Assembly: GCA_013360945.1 (NCBI GenBank)
Contig: JABWAQ010000032.1
Span: 1-33,583, forward strand
Direction: 5' to 3'
Source of the DNA: Candidatus Brocadia sp.
GTDB taxonomy: Bacteria; Planctomycetota; Brocadiia; Brocadiales; Brocadiaceae
DNA: 33,583 bases
Shown: piece after piece, positions 8,354-16,331 of the stretch
Position numbering within the stretch: position 1 is the stretch's first letter
Layout of the letters: each line of letters opens with the position of its first letter
Translations under genes and position numbers: made by a program
The notes under the pieces: model-generated
What the model was told of the DNA's origin: nothing
The model's input: only the letters and a program-made list of their open reading frames with translations
Databases searched by the model: none

Positions 8354-9619
8354 TTATCTTCCAATATTCCCTTTTATACGAAATTTTTCCCTGCCACTCT
8401 GTGTCTTCGTAACGGGGGAAGTTAACCCTACACCTGAAAAAAGAGGTGAATTTTCCAAGATAGGTATTAAATTTGTTGAAGACACTGCGTCCCCCTCTAC
8501 TTCAAAGGTATTATCCACAATGGTAATACCCTTCACCCAGGCGTCATTAGGTAGTATCTTTGCCAATTCCAGGATTACATCAATCCTCGGGATATAGTCT
8601 CCTTTTACTTCATTGACCTTGCTGACGGTTTTGTCGAGAATTGAGATACGTCCCTGGAGTTCCTCAACGGCTGAAACATCTTTTTTAATCGATTTAACCT
8701 GAGTATTTACCGTTTTTAGTATTGCCAGGTTGTTTATCTTTTGAATATAAGGGATAAGGAATGCAAAACATATTAAGAAACCTATCAAAAAACACATTAC
8801 TGCCGTTTGTGCATTTAAACGCTTTCTGGATGAGCTAATGAGACTCAGACTGCATGGATAATCTGATAAACCATAAAGTGCTGCACCATATGATTCGGAA
8901 CTTTCATCCAACGATTGAGAAGGAATTTTGTATTCATCCGGTAAAAACCCACCGCTAACATTCGTTAACAGTATTTGATCAGGAAGATTCATTTTAATCT
9001 GGCCGTTTAATTCACCCTCCGTTTTTACGATTGAAGATAAAACCAGATTCTTGTCTTCAAACAGATTGTAGCTATAATTTTTTGTATCCTTACTCACCAA
9101 AACAACAGAACCCTTTCTTTCTCCCAGGATAGGAAGAAAGGCAAAAGGTGAAATAATAACCCGCGAAGGTATAATCTCGATGGCTTGTAATTTAGACAAT
9201 ATAGTATCCAGTTCTATTTTTTTCACTGCAACGATGAGAAACTTTGTATTGTGCCTGCTCTGAGATAATGAATGAATGTCAAAATAAACATCTTCATTGC
9301 CAAAAGGAATAAAACTATCCAATTGATACGCAAGCGCTTCCCTTAACTCTTTGAGATTCGCATGTGGATAGTCTATTTCTCTGATAATTGTAAGATCCCT
9401 TGGCAAGGAAAGAATAATCTCTCCGGCAAAATTTCTCCTCTGTATTAATGCATGTCTTAATTGCTGGGTATCCTTGAGCATAAAATCTTTGATCTTGAAT
9501 GTCTCGTGCGAATATTTAACTAATTTTTTGCAAATGGCCGTTATGATGAGATCATTTCCACTGATAGACAAGCCCGTTGCACTCTGAGAAAACATGCTAA
9601 CGAAAGGTACTGTTTTCAT
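8354..9619 (-). CDS. gspL: GspL-like protein (PilM-type actin-fold domain joined to a PilN domain)
   Basis: This is a 421-residue protein. The N-terminal part (about 10-250) looks like the actin-fold cytoplasmic domain of PilM/GspL (LPRDLTIIREIDYP, then LREALAYQLDSFIPF, the usual helix with F-I-P-F). One membrane helix lies at about 272-292, and the C-terminal 130 residues are PilN-like with a coiled coil (LQGRISILDKTVSKVN) and the ILELAKILPNDAWVKGI motif. GspL anchors the GspE ATPase to the membrane platform, and fusion of PilM-like and PilN-like parts is its normal form. It lies 19 bases after gspK and six before gspM. Confidence 0.85.
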   Translation of the reverse strand: MKTVPFVSMFSQSATGLSISGNDLIITAICKKLVKYSHETFKIKDFMLKDTQQLRHALIQRRNFAGEIILSLPRDLTIIREIDYPHANLKELREALAYQLDSFIPFGNEDVYFDIHSLSQSRHNTKFLIVAVKKIELDTILSKLQAIEIIPSRVIISPFAFLPILGERKGSVVLVSKDTKNYSYNLFEDKNLVLSSIVKTEGELNGQIKMNLPDQILLTNVSGGFLPDEYKIPSQSLDESSESYGAALYGLSDYPCSLSLISSSRKRLNAQTAVMCFLIGFLICFAFLIPYIQKINNLAILKTVNTQVKSIKKDVSAVEELQGRISILDKTVSKVNEVKGDYIPRIDVILELAKILPNDAWVKGITIVDNTFEVEGDAVSSTNLIPILENSPLFSGVGLTSPVTKTQSGREKFRIKGNIGR

Positions 9620-9638
9620 ATTATAGAACTTATTAATG

Positions 9639-10694
9639 TTATTCGGGATACGCTGCGATAATTTTACAATGCCCTACACTTTTTAAAACAAGAAATTTAT
9701 ATGAATTTTTTATTTTCCCTGAGGAGGCAACCGAATTGATTGTTATATAGTTTGAATCATTTATCGTTAAATAATCCATGATCTTTTGATAATCATTGCC
9801 GATAATGCCAAAATGCCTGAATATTCCCTTCAAAGTATCAAGTTTTTTAATCGTTCCTCGTTTTTTCCTAAATTGAATTATTGTCTCAGCCATTTCGTGG
9901 GTGATCGAAGGCACATAGAGAAGAACTTCCTTGGGCGCAAAATTGACATTAATCTTGCCCGACCCGTAAACAGACAAGTGATCCCGTAATAATTCAAATA
10001 CTTGTGGGGTGATCCCCTTAACTAAGGTCAGTTCTTCAATAGAATCGAACGGCCCGTTTTTTGGCTCATACGGCTCTGGCAATGTTGCATAATAGTCCTT
10101 TTCTGCGCCGTTCATATGGTGTAAATCATCTTTATCCAGCCAGTCTAATATAGAATCCGTTATGGTTTCTGCAGCAAGTTCTTCTAACTTATAAGCGGTC
10201 AGAAATTTGATAAAGGTCGTTCGTGTATCATCTGTTATCTTATTAACATTTATTTTTCCACTTTCATCGCTGATAGACACTTCACAATTTCTGTCTCCTA
10301 TCTGTATTGAATATGGATTATTACTCGGCACCCAAACAGCGCCGCTTTTATCCATTTTATGGGTGTCTGCGTCCTTTTTTGTCTTTATAACCTTGCCACT
10401 TTTTGTGTTTGTCTCCTTCTTCTTCGGCTGTAACAGCTTTTGCGTTGCGTAAATACAAGCGCCCCGCGCCGCATAAATATTTTTTACACGTTCCGTAAAA
10501 GTAATTTCTGTTTTAATAGCAATACTCGTATTCCGTGTAAAACTTACCGCTATAAATCCAAAAATTACTATTGCCCAGAGGCTAAAAATGAGTACGTAAC
10601 CATGATCGGTGATATAAGCTCTTGTTCCTTTCCCTGTTTTGATACGAACAATTTTACTGCCAGAGGGACTTTCTCCTTCATTTTTTCTTTCCAT
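9639..10694 (-). CDS. gspK: Minor pseudopilin GspK
   Basis: This 351-residue protein carries a prepilin-type junction at HG32/YVLIFSLWAIVI. The usual E5 is absent, as is normal for GspK. A large C-terminal part follows with SILDWLDKDD, a helix-hairpin-like segment (FDSIEELTLVKGIT) and KINVNFAPKEVLLYVP, all typical of GspK, which caps the pseudopilus tip with GspI and GspJ. The only in-frame ATG upstream of the membrane helix is at 10694, giving a 32-residue leader and a 127-base overlap with the end of gspJ. A purine-rich GAAGG lies 13 bases before this ATG, a loose spacing. A non-ATG start nearer the helix cannot be excluded, but the helix itself already overlaps gspJ. Confidence 0.9.
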   Translation of the reverse strand: MERKNEGESPSGSKIVRIKTGKGTRAYITDHGYVLIFSLWAIVIFGFIAVSFTRNTSIAIKTEITFTERVKNIYAARGACIYATQKLLQPKKKETNTKSGKVIKTKKDADTHKMDKSGAVWVPSNNPYSIQIGDRNCEVSISDESGKINVNKITDDTRTTFIKFLTAYKLEELAAETITDSILDWLDKDDLHHMNGAEKDYYATLPEPYEPKNGPFDSIEELTLVKGITPQVFELLRDHLSVYGSGKINVNFAPKEVLLYVPSITHEMAETIIQFRKKRGTIKKLDTLKGIFRHFGIIGNDYQKIMDYLTINDSNYITINSVASSGKIKNSYKFLVLKSVGHCKIIAAYPE

Positions 10695-11341
10695 TTTAAA
10701 TCAGTACCTTCAATAACATCGGCATCCTGAAACCTTCCGTGGATGTCTTCTTTATCAGCCACGATCTCTTCTTCGCCGACATCACCTTCATTATCATTCT
10801 TCTCATCCAGTTCATCAAGATAAGCAAATGAAATCATATCACAATCCTTGAGAAATACCGTTCGATCTCTGTCCGTACTTAATCTGCCTTCCAATTCCTC
10901 AGATAATTTAATCAGCGTCGTTGGGCTAGCTCTAAATTCCGAGTAAATGAGATCCCACAAACCATTATCATTTATTTTTACTTTATAATTAGCTATTATC
11001 AATCCCTGGCCATAATGCTTTGCAAAAGAAAGGGGTGACACAAATGTAAGAAAATCCTTTTCCCCTATGAAGTAGATGGGTTTCTTCTTTTTGGGCATCT
11101 TGCTTCCTTCAGCCTCTAACAAATCCTTACTTGGAACCTTCTGGACACGTAACGATGAGGTCTGCTGCCAGAAGAAATCATAAGCGGCTTTTTCCCTTGT
11201 CGAATCGTTAAACCAGGCTTCCTCCCTTTCCATAGAAAACAAACCAATACGTATTGCATAGGCACCGGACATTACCAGGATTGTACCAATGAAAATGGCT
11301 ATGAGCAGCTCAAACAGCGTGAAACCTTGTTCTCTTCTCAA
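10568..11341 (-). CDS. gspJ: Minor pseudopilin GspJ
   Basis: This 257-residue protein begins MRREQG/FTLFELLIA, a textbook prepilin peptidase site with Phe1 and Glu5 in the mature protein, followed by a membrane helix. The C-terminus has the GspJ-type ending (PLAVKLFVSKQGKEQE, then SPIMVTYSF). It also contains an acidic insert (DELDEKNDNEGDVGEEE, about 185-205). The last 127 bases are read in two frames, because gspK starts inside this gene. It is preceded by gspI, 38 bases away. The peptidase itself (GspO) is not in the window. Confidence 0.9.
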   Translation of the reverse strand: MRREQGFTLFELLIAIFIGTILVMSGAYAIRIGLFSMEREEAWFNDSTREKAAYDFFWQQTSSLRVQKVPSKDLLEAEGSKMPKKKKPIYFIGEKDFLTFVSPLSFAKHYGQGLIIANYKVKINDNGLWDLIYSEFRASPTTLIKLSEELEGRLSTDRDRTVFLKDCDMISFAYLDELDEKNDNEGDVGEEEIVADKEDIHGRFQDADVIEGTDLKWKEKMKEKVPLAVKLFVSKQGKEQELISPIMVTYSFLASGQ

Positions 11342-11379
11342 ATGTTTTTCCTCATTATAATAAAAAACGATCTCTCGTT

Positions 11380-11973
11380 TTAGTCCGATACCTTCTCTGA
11401 CTCATCGCTATCCTTTTCTTCAGACTTTCCTTCAAATTCCTGGGAGAAAATAATTGTTTCGATACTTATTCCCCCCACGAAGGTACTAAGTAACATGGTT
11501 CCCTTGGGTGGAACTTCTGTATCGCTTTCATCGATGCCCTTTGTATTCAATCTGATTTTATCCGTTGCTTCTTTATATTTATCCACTTCTGATACCTTCC
11601 ACTGAATACCACCCTTTGTTGTCCCTTCAAACGTTTTTCTCTCATTCACCTTTGTATATTTTCTGCCAAGTATGCCTAAGAAAGCCTCTTCCATTTTAGT
11701 TCTCGCAAGGAGTAATAATTTTGTATGTTCATCAAGCTTTCCCCTTAACCTCGACGAGTTCCCGATCAAACCAAAAAAAATACCAATAGAGATCCCCATA
11801 ATCGCCAGTGCAACCATAACCTCCAGGATGGTAAACCCCGTCAGAAAGGTTGGACGGGGCTTTAAACAACAATCAAATGTATTGTTTCTTTCACCCCGCC
11901 ATACATGGAGCGGTTTTCTTTCTCCTGGGGCAAAGCTATTTTTGTTCTCAACATTAGTATTTCTCAACTTCAT
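11380..11973 (-). CDS. gspI: Minor pseudopilin GspI with unusually long leader
   Basis: This 197-residue protein has a class III signal G46/FTILEVMVALAI with Phe1 and Glu5, followed by LLLARTKMEEA, as in GspI. GspI nucleates the pseudopilus tip complex with GspJ and GspK. The start at 11973 overlaps the end of gspD by 20 bases, and no ATG lies closer to the cleavage site. The leader is therefore 46 residues, against the usual 5 to 25. The leader-coding DNA contains a palindrome (11836-11859) immediately before the cleavage site, suggesting that an insertion lengthened it. The tail is acidic (EGKSEEKDSDESEKVSD). Confidence 0.85.
   Translation of the reverse strand: MKLRNTNVENKNSFAPGERKPLHVWRGERNNTFDCCLKPRPTFLTGFTILEVMVALAIMGISIGIFFGLIGNSSRLRGKLDEHTKLLLLARTKMEEAFLGILGRKYTKVNERKTFEGTTKGGIQWKVSEVDKYKEATDKIRLNTKGIDESDTEVPPKGTMLLSTFVGGISIETIIFSQEFEGKSEEKDSDESEKVSD
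11836..11859. repeat. Perfect 7-bp inverted repeat inside the gspI leader
   Basis: CCCCGTC at 11836-11842 and GACGGGG at 11853-11859 are perfect inverted repeats with a ten-base loop. The element encodes the segment PRPTFLTG just before the prepilin cleavage site. It resembles the other short GC-rich palindromes in this window. Confidence 0.5.
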
Positions 11974-13972
11974 TGTTCTTTTGAGTCATTAACGGTTCTA
12001 TTTCTTTCAATTTTTTCTGGAAGGCATTGGATAAACTATCTGCTTCTTCTGCGTCATTTGCAATGTGGGGAGTTATTAAAATCATCAACTCTATCCTCCT
12101 ATTGGTAATGGAGGTACTTTTAAATAAATTGCCCAAAAACGGAATATCGCCCAAAAGGGGTATTTTACTCGTGCTTTTTTCATCTCTGTGTTGTATTATG
12201 CCACCAAGGCTTATGGAATGTCCACTCTTTATCACCAGGGAGGTTTCCGCCTGGCGGGTAGAAAATGTTGGTGAATCACTTACCCCGGTGGTTGTTTCTT
12301 CTGCATCACTTACTTCTTGTTTAATATCCAATGTAATAAAATCATTTTCTGCAATGTGGGGGGTTACGGTGAGGATGATACCGGTATCGCGATATTGAAC
12401 CTGCTCAAATACAACCTCCGTACCCGTTTGTTGACCAGAACCCGTTAGAATAGGCACTTCACTACCAACCTGTATACTTGCCGGCTGTTCGTCACGTACC
12501 AGGATATGCGGGGCCGACAATATATTTACGCGTGAATTTACCGCAAGAATATCCATCAGGAGTTCAAAATTACCTTTTTTAAATATCAAGGTTGGTTTTC
12601 TAGCCGTCTTTTCGAGGTCACCTAACCCAAATAATTGTAAACTCCCCGCATCTAATGACCATTCAGCCCCGTAGTCCAACCTGTTCTCAAGATTAATTTC
12701 TAAAATCAGCGCTTCAATAAATACTTGTTGAGGTGTAGCATCTATAGCCTCTATAATCGATTTTATCGCCTTATAATCGACAGGTAAGGCCTTAATAACG
12801 ATTGCGTTTGTTTTTGGATCGGCAACGATCTTCATTGCCTCGGGCTGTTTCTTTCCTACCATCTTAGGCTGTGCGGCCATTTTTTCACTGTAAATTTGTG
12901 TGAGAACCGGTACAATCGTTTCAGCTTTTTGATGTTGTACTTTATATATGTACACTTTCGTATCTTCCTCCGATTCTGTTGGAGGGAGATCGATATTTTT
13001 TATCCAGAGGTCGATCTTTTGCAAAAGTCCCGGTAACCGGGTGACCACCAACATCTTGTTTGAGTCAGAAAATGGTATAAAACTGATCTCTCCTTCAGAG
13101 CCTGCTTTTGCCCCCAACGATTGTGCCAGGGTAGTAAGATCCTTAGCAACGCTTTTCGCATCCACATATTTGAAATCATAAAATTTTACGGCCTTACCCG
13201 CAAAAAAGGGGACATCAAAGGTTTTTATTAGAGTAAGCAGTTTTTCCATATTTGAAGCGGTTTCGACAATTATGATATAGGGAGAATCGCCATGTGTAAT
13301 AATATTCCCCACATTTGTCATAAATGGCCTTAAAGTTGCATTTAAGTTTTTTGGAATTTCATACTGGAGAGGAACTATTTGAATCATTATGTTTTTATCC
13401 CACGAGGGGATTTTATCCCCATAGACAACAATATTTGTCTCCGGGCGGGTTTCCGCTTTGGGAAGTATTCTGTATAAATCACCTTCTTTCATTATTGCAA
13501 AGTCGTACACGTAAAGGAGGGTATTGAGCATGGGAAGGATTTCTTCTTTATAAAACTGCCCTGTGGCATGAAGGTTAATTGTACCCCCCACCCGTTTGTC
13601 TAAAATATAGTTCACGTTGAGAATCTCACCTAATATAATCTGTAAGACATCTTTTATTTCCGCATTATCAAAGTTAAATGCGATATCGATTTTTTCTCCT
13701 GTATATTCTGGTTTATGAAGAGCCGGTTCTGGTTTTTTGTGTTCCTCTTTATAAATAAATTGATCAGGTATACCTTCTTTTTTTTCTTCCACAACTTCTT
13801 TTTTCGGTGAAATCTCATATTCCCAAGGTTTTCTTTCTATCGCTTCCGTTGTTGTGGAAAGAGTAACTGGTTTTTTAAACGGCGTAAAAACGGATTCTCT
13901 TACCTGGGTTTCTTTACAACCAATTGTAAATAATACAAGCACCGAAACACCGAAGAACGCATATTTGCTCAT
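11954..13972 (-). CDS. gspD: Outer-membrane secretin GspD
   Basis: This secretin forms the outer-membrane channel of the type II system. I place the start at 13972 (MSKYAFFGV...) because GGGAG sits eight bases upstream; an ATG 24 bases earlier (13996) extends the frame without better support. The N-terminus is a signal sequence ending LFTIGC, possibly a lipoprotein. Periplasmic domains follow: an N0-like domain (FNFDNAEIKDVLQIILGE) and three N1-N3-type repeats, the last with VADPKTNAIVIKA. The secretin core has IQVGSEVPILTG, then GIILTVTPHI, and near the end HSISLGGIIQ, KIPLLGDIPFLGNLFKS and RRIELMILITPHI. The length (672 residues) is normal. It is the first gene of the gsp operon, and a tRNA-Leu gene lies just upstream. 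Confidence 0.95.
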   Translation of the reverse strand: MSKYAFFGVSVLVLFTIGCKETQVRESVFTPFKKPVTLSTTTEAIERKPWEYEISPKKEVVEEKKEGIPDQFIYKEEHKKPEPALHKPEYTGEKIDIAFNFDNAEIKDVLQIILGEILNVNYILDKRVGGTINLHATGQFYKEEILPMLNTLLYVYDFAIMKEGDLYRILPKAETRPETNIVVYGDKIPSWDKNIMIQIVPLQYEIPKNLNATLRPFMTNVGNIITHGDSPYIIIVETASNMEKLLTLIKTFDVPFFAGKAVKFYDFKYVDAKSVAKDLTTLAQSLGAKAGSEGEISFIPFSDSNKMLVVTRLPGLLQKIDLWIKNIDLPPTESEEDTKVYIYKVQHQKAETIVPVLTQIYSEKMAAQPKMVGKKQPEAMKIVADPKTNAIVIKALPVDYKAIKSIIEAIDATPQQVFIEALILEINLENRLDYGAEWSLDAGSLQLFGLGDLEKTARKPTLIFKKGNFELLMDILAVNSRVNILSAPHILVRDEQPASIQVGSEVPILTGSGQQTGTEVVFEQVQYRDTGIILTVTPHIAENDFITLDIKQEVSDAEETTTGVSDSPTFSTRQAETSLVIKSGHSISLGGIIQHRDEKSTSKIPLLGDIPFLGNLFKSTSITNRRIELMILITPHIANDAEEADSLSNAFQKKLKEIEPLMTQKNNEVEKY

Positions 13973-14072
13973 CAACAAATCTCCCATAAAGGGCAAACTT
14001 TTTATTTATGTCAAACGTTTGTTATAAGTGTAACTACACTATCTTTTGATCTTACGGTGGGCAAACACAGTG

Positions 14073-14161
14073 TGGTGCGGAAGGGGGGACTTGAACCCCC
14101 ACGTCGTTTTATTGACACTAGCCCCTCAAACTAGCGCGTCTGCCAATTCCGCCACTTCCGC
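14073..14161 (-). tRNA. tRNA-Leu, anticodon GAG, with encoded CCA
   Basis: On the minus strand the acceptor stem GCGGAAG pairs with CTTCCGC, followed by A and CCA (CCA at 14075-14073). The D arm contains AATTGGCAGA, the anticodon arm CTAGT-TTGAGGG-GCTAG gives anticodon GAG (plus coordinates 14125-14127), a long class II variable arm follows, and the T arm is GGGGG-TTCAAGT-CCCCC. The GAG anticodon reads CUC/CUU leucine codons. The gene stands between ftsQ and gspD on the same strand. Confidence 0.95.
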
Positions 14162-14394
14162 ATTCTATAGAATTGATCGTATCTGATTAAAAGAAAACTA
14201 CTTAGTAATATTAACATTATATCATAAAAAGTCAAATATTTTTAAAAACACAAATATCTTTTTCCGATGGCTTCTGAGCAGGCATACGAAAAGGCAATTC
14301 AAATGATAGAACTCATGGAGGTTGGCCAAAACAGACAGGCTGGAACAAGGTTGATATTTAAGAACCGGAGTATTCCGATGTACCATACATATTT

Positions 14395-15312
14395 TCACCG
14401 TTTTTCAGTTGTACCATCGACCTCTGCCCAACGTTTACCCAATGGTTTTTTCCAACGAACGTCAACATATTCCATTTGTTTCAGATTCGTTCCTTCTATT
14501 CTTGCAATACTAAGGAGGTTTTGCAATTTATCTTCATTTGAAAGTTCATTGGGCTCATTACATAAGGAAGAACATCCCCAGCGAATCTGCGTATTGTTTT
14601 CTGTCCACAAAACGATATCGCTCTTGCCGGTAAACCGCCTTTTACAGACATTTGATACGTCAACTGCTACAATCTTAAAAAGGTTCTGGATATTATTCAC
14701 CCTGAGAAATTTCACCAATTCTATCCCTGCTTCAACGCCTTTATCATTCCATTTACTTCCGTATAAAGGTAATCTGGCGAGCTTATTGCTTTGGATACAA
14801 GGACTATCATATCCTGCATTTTGCAGCTGGTAATATTCCTTTGGCAACAAGACGCATTCATCGTCCACGAGATAGGTATTATTCCCATTTTTTACGATAG
14901 CTATCGGCTTGCGTAATACGAGTTTAATGGAAAGTCTATTAGGAAAAACCCGTTGGATTGAATCCACTTTCTTCACTAAAACAATCCCCCGGTAAACATC
15001 TGCTATTTTTTGGGTTAAATTGCTTTCATACATGCCATACCGTTCATCCAGGGTTGCTATATTCTTTATATCATCAGAAAAATGTTCATTCATCCAGGAG
15101 GGTGTGTGGAAAGAAAAAGTGGAAGGACTGACCTTAAAAATATTCAAATCTGTTAGGGAGCACCATATCTTTCTTACTCCCCATATTGAAAAAACTATTA
15201 CACATGCAAATACAACACATCGAAAAAAAAAAGGCCAGAGAACCCTTTTTGATTCCTGTATCTTATTTGAAAGGATGTCCATCAAAGTCTTAAGAATGGA
15301 TGTACTACTCAT
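14395..15312 (-). CDS. ftsQ: Cell division protein FtsQ (POTRA domain)
   Basis: This 305-residue bitopic protein has a cytoplasmic N-terminus, one membrane helix (about 28-48), a POTRA-like region with VDSIQRVFPNRLSIKLVLRKPIAIV and the conserved follow-on YLVDDECVLLP, then a beta-rich C-terminal domain. FtsQ links FtsL/FtsB to the septal synthase complex. It is the last gene of the dcw cluster, 14 bases after ddl. In most bacteria ftsA and ftsZ follow, but here the cluster ends and a tRNA comes next. A T10 run in the coding strand (around 15223-15232) encodes PFFFR. Sequence similarity in this family is weak, but the position is decisive. Confidence 0.88.
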   Translation of the reverse strand: MSSTSILKTLMDILSNKIQESKRVLWPFFFRCVVFACVIVFSIWGVRKIWCSLTDLNIFKVSPSTFSFHTPSWMNEHFSDDIKNIATLDERYGMYESNLTQKIADVYRGIVLVKKVDSIQRVFPNRLSIKLVLRKPIAIVKNGNNTYLVDDECVLLPKEYYQLQNAGYDSPCIQSNKLARLPLYGSKWNDKGVEAGIELVKFLRVNNIQNLFKIVAVDVSNVCKRRFTGKSDIVLWTENNTQIRWGCSSLCNEPNELSNEDKLQNLLSIARIEGTNLKQMEYVDVRWKKPLGKRWAEVDGTTEKR

Positions 15313-15326
15313 AGGATCATTCAGGA

Positions 15327-16316
15327 TTATGAATTTTGTATTGTTTCATTAACACCTACAAGAGTATTTTGAAAGGTAAGATCGACAATTTTTTCACATA
15401 AAGCAGGGAAAGATATACCTGCCGCCTTTGCTGCCTTAGGGAGCAGGCTTTTTTCGGTAAAACCAGGAATTGTATTTACTTCTAACAGGTAAAAGTTATT
15501 CTTCTCGTCCATCAACATATCTACCCTTGAAAATCCCTTACAACCAATTACCCTGTGTGCGTGTAAAGCCAGGTCTTGTGCTTCATCGTATAGAGAAGGC
15601 GGGAGAAAACCGACATTGCGGGAAGCATTACCCATGGGGGTAGTTTCTACAATCAGGTATTCAGTCCTATCATCCTTGTATTTTGCATCGTAATTAAAAA
15701 AGTCCACTGCCGGTTTAATCTCTATAATGGGCAATGCCTTGTCGTCTAATATACCAATAGTCAATTCCCTGCCCTTTATGTATTTTTCTATAATCACTTC
15801 GTATCCAAACTCGAATGCCTTTTCTAAACCCATTTGAAGAACATTGATATCTTTAACTATTGATATGCCTATGCTTGAGCCGCTCATCGTGGGTTTTAAA
15901 ACTACCGGCAAACCGAGTCTGATTACTTCGTGCTGTATCTCGATCAATTCCTGGAATTCTGTCACACTAACATAATCTGGCGTCTTGAGACCTGCTTCGA
16001 TAAAACATTTTTTCGTTGCTATTTTATCCATTGCAAGTTTGCTGGCATCGATGCCGGAACCGGTATAGGAAATCCCCTTTGATTCCAAAAGTTGTTGTAC
16101 ACCCCCGTCTTCACCAAAATATCCATGTAAAGCAATGAAAGCAACATCTATTTTTCTACGATCCAGATCTTCAATCTTCTCGTCTTTCACATCAATACAA
16201 AATACATCAAACCCTGCAGCTACCAATGCCTTTGCCACTGCGTTGCCGGAACGCAATGAAATTTCGCGTTCAGAAGATACCCCTCCCATCAACACCACAA
16301 TGTTTTTTGGCTTCAT
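15327..16316 (-). CDS. ddl: D-alanine--D-alanine ligase
   Basis: This 329-residue ATP-grasp enzyme joins two D-alanines for the peptidoglycan stem peptide. Motifs in order: VLMGGVSSEREISLRSG at the N-terminus, ALHGYFGEDGGVQ, the ATP-binding region VVLKPTMSGSSIGI, EKYIKGRELTIGIL, FSRVDMLMD and LLEVNTIPGFTEKSL near the end. Length and motifs are normal, and the serine and tyrosine region (GISYTGSG) fits a D-Ala-D-Ala rather than D-Ala-D-Lac enzyme, though I did not test this. It lies between murC and ftsQ, as in Escherichia coli ddlB. Confidence 0.96.
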   Translation of the reverse strand: MKPKNIVVLMGGVSSEREISLRSGNAVAKALVAAGFDVFCIDVKDEKIEDLDRRKIDVAFIALHGYFGEDGGVQQLLESKGISYTGSGIDASKLAMDKIATKKCFIEAGLKTPDYVSVTEFQELIEIQHEVIRLGLPVVLKPTMSGSSIGISIVKDINVLQMGLEKAFEFGYEVIIEKYIKGRELTIGILDDKALPIIEIKPAVDFFNYDAKYKDDRTEYLIVETTPMGNASRNVGFLPPSLYDEAQDLALHAHRVIGCKGFSRVDMLMDEKNNFYLLEVNTIPGFTEKSLLPKAAKAAGISFPALCEKIVDLTFQNTLVGVNETIQNS

Positions 16317-16331
16317 CGAACACTCCCCTTT

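Noticed and set aside
13997..14040. TTGACA upstream of gspD on the minus strand as a promoter
   Set aside because: The -35 is good, but no -10 better than three of six matches lies at 16-18 bases, so I do not call it.
14267..14833. Plus-strand 188-codon frame beginning MASEQAYEKAIQMIELMEV
   Set aside because: From 14395 it is antisense to ftsQ and its composition there is shadow-like. The first 40 codons look protein-like, but there is no ribosome site. The 233 bases between tRNA-Leu and ftsQ therefore hold at most a remnant.
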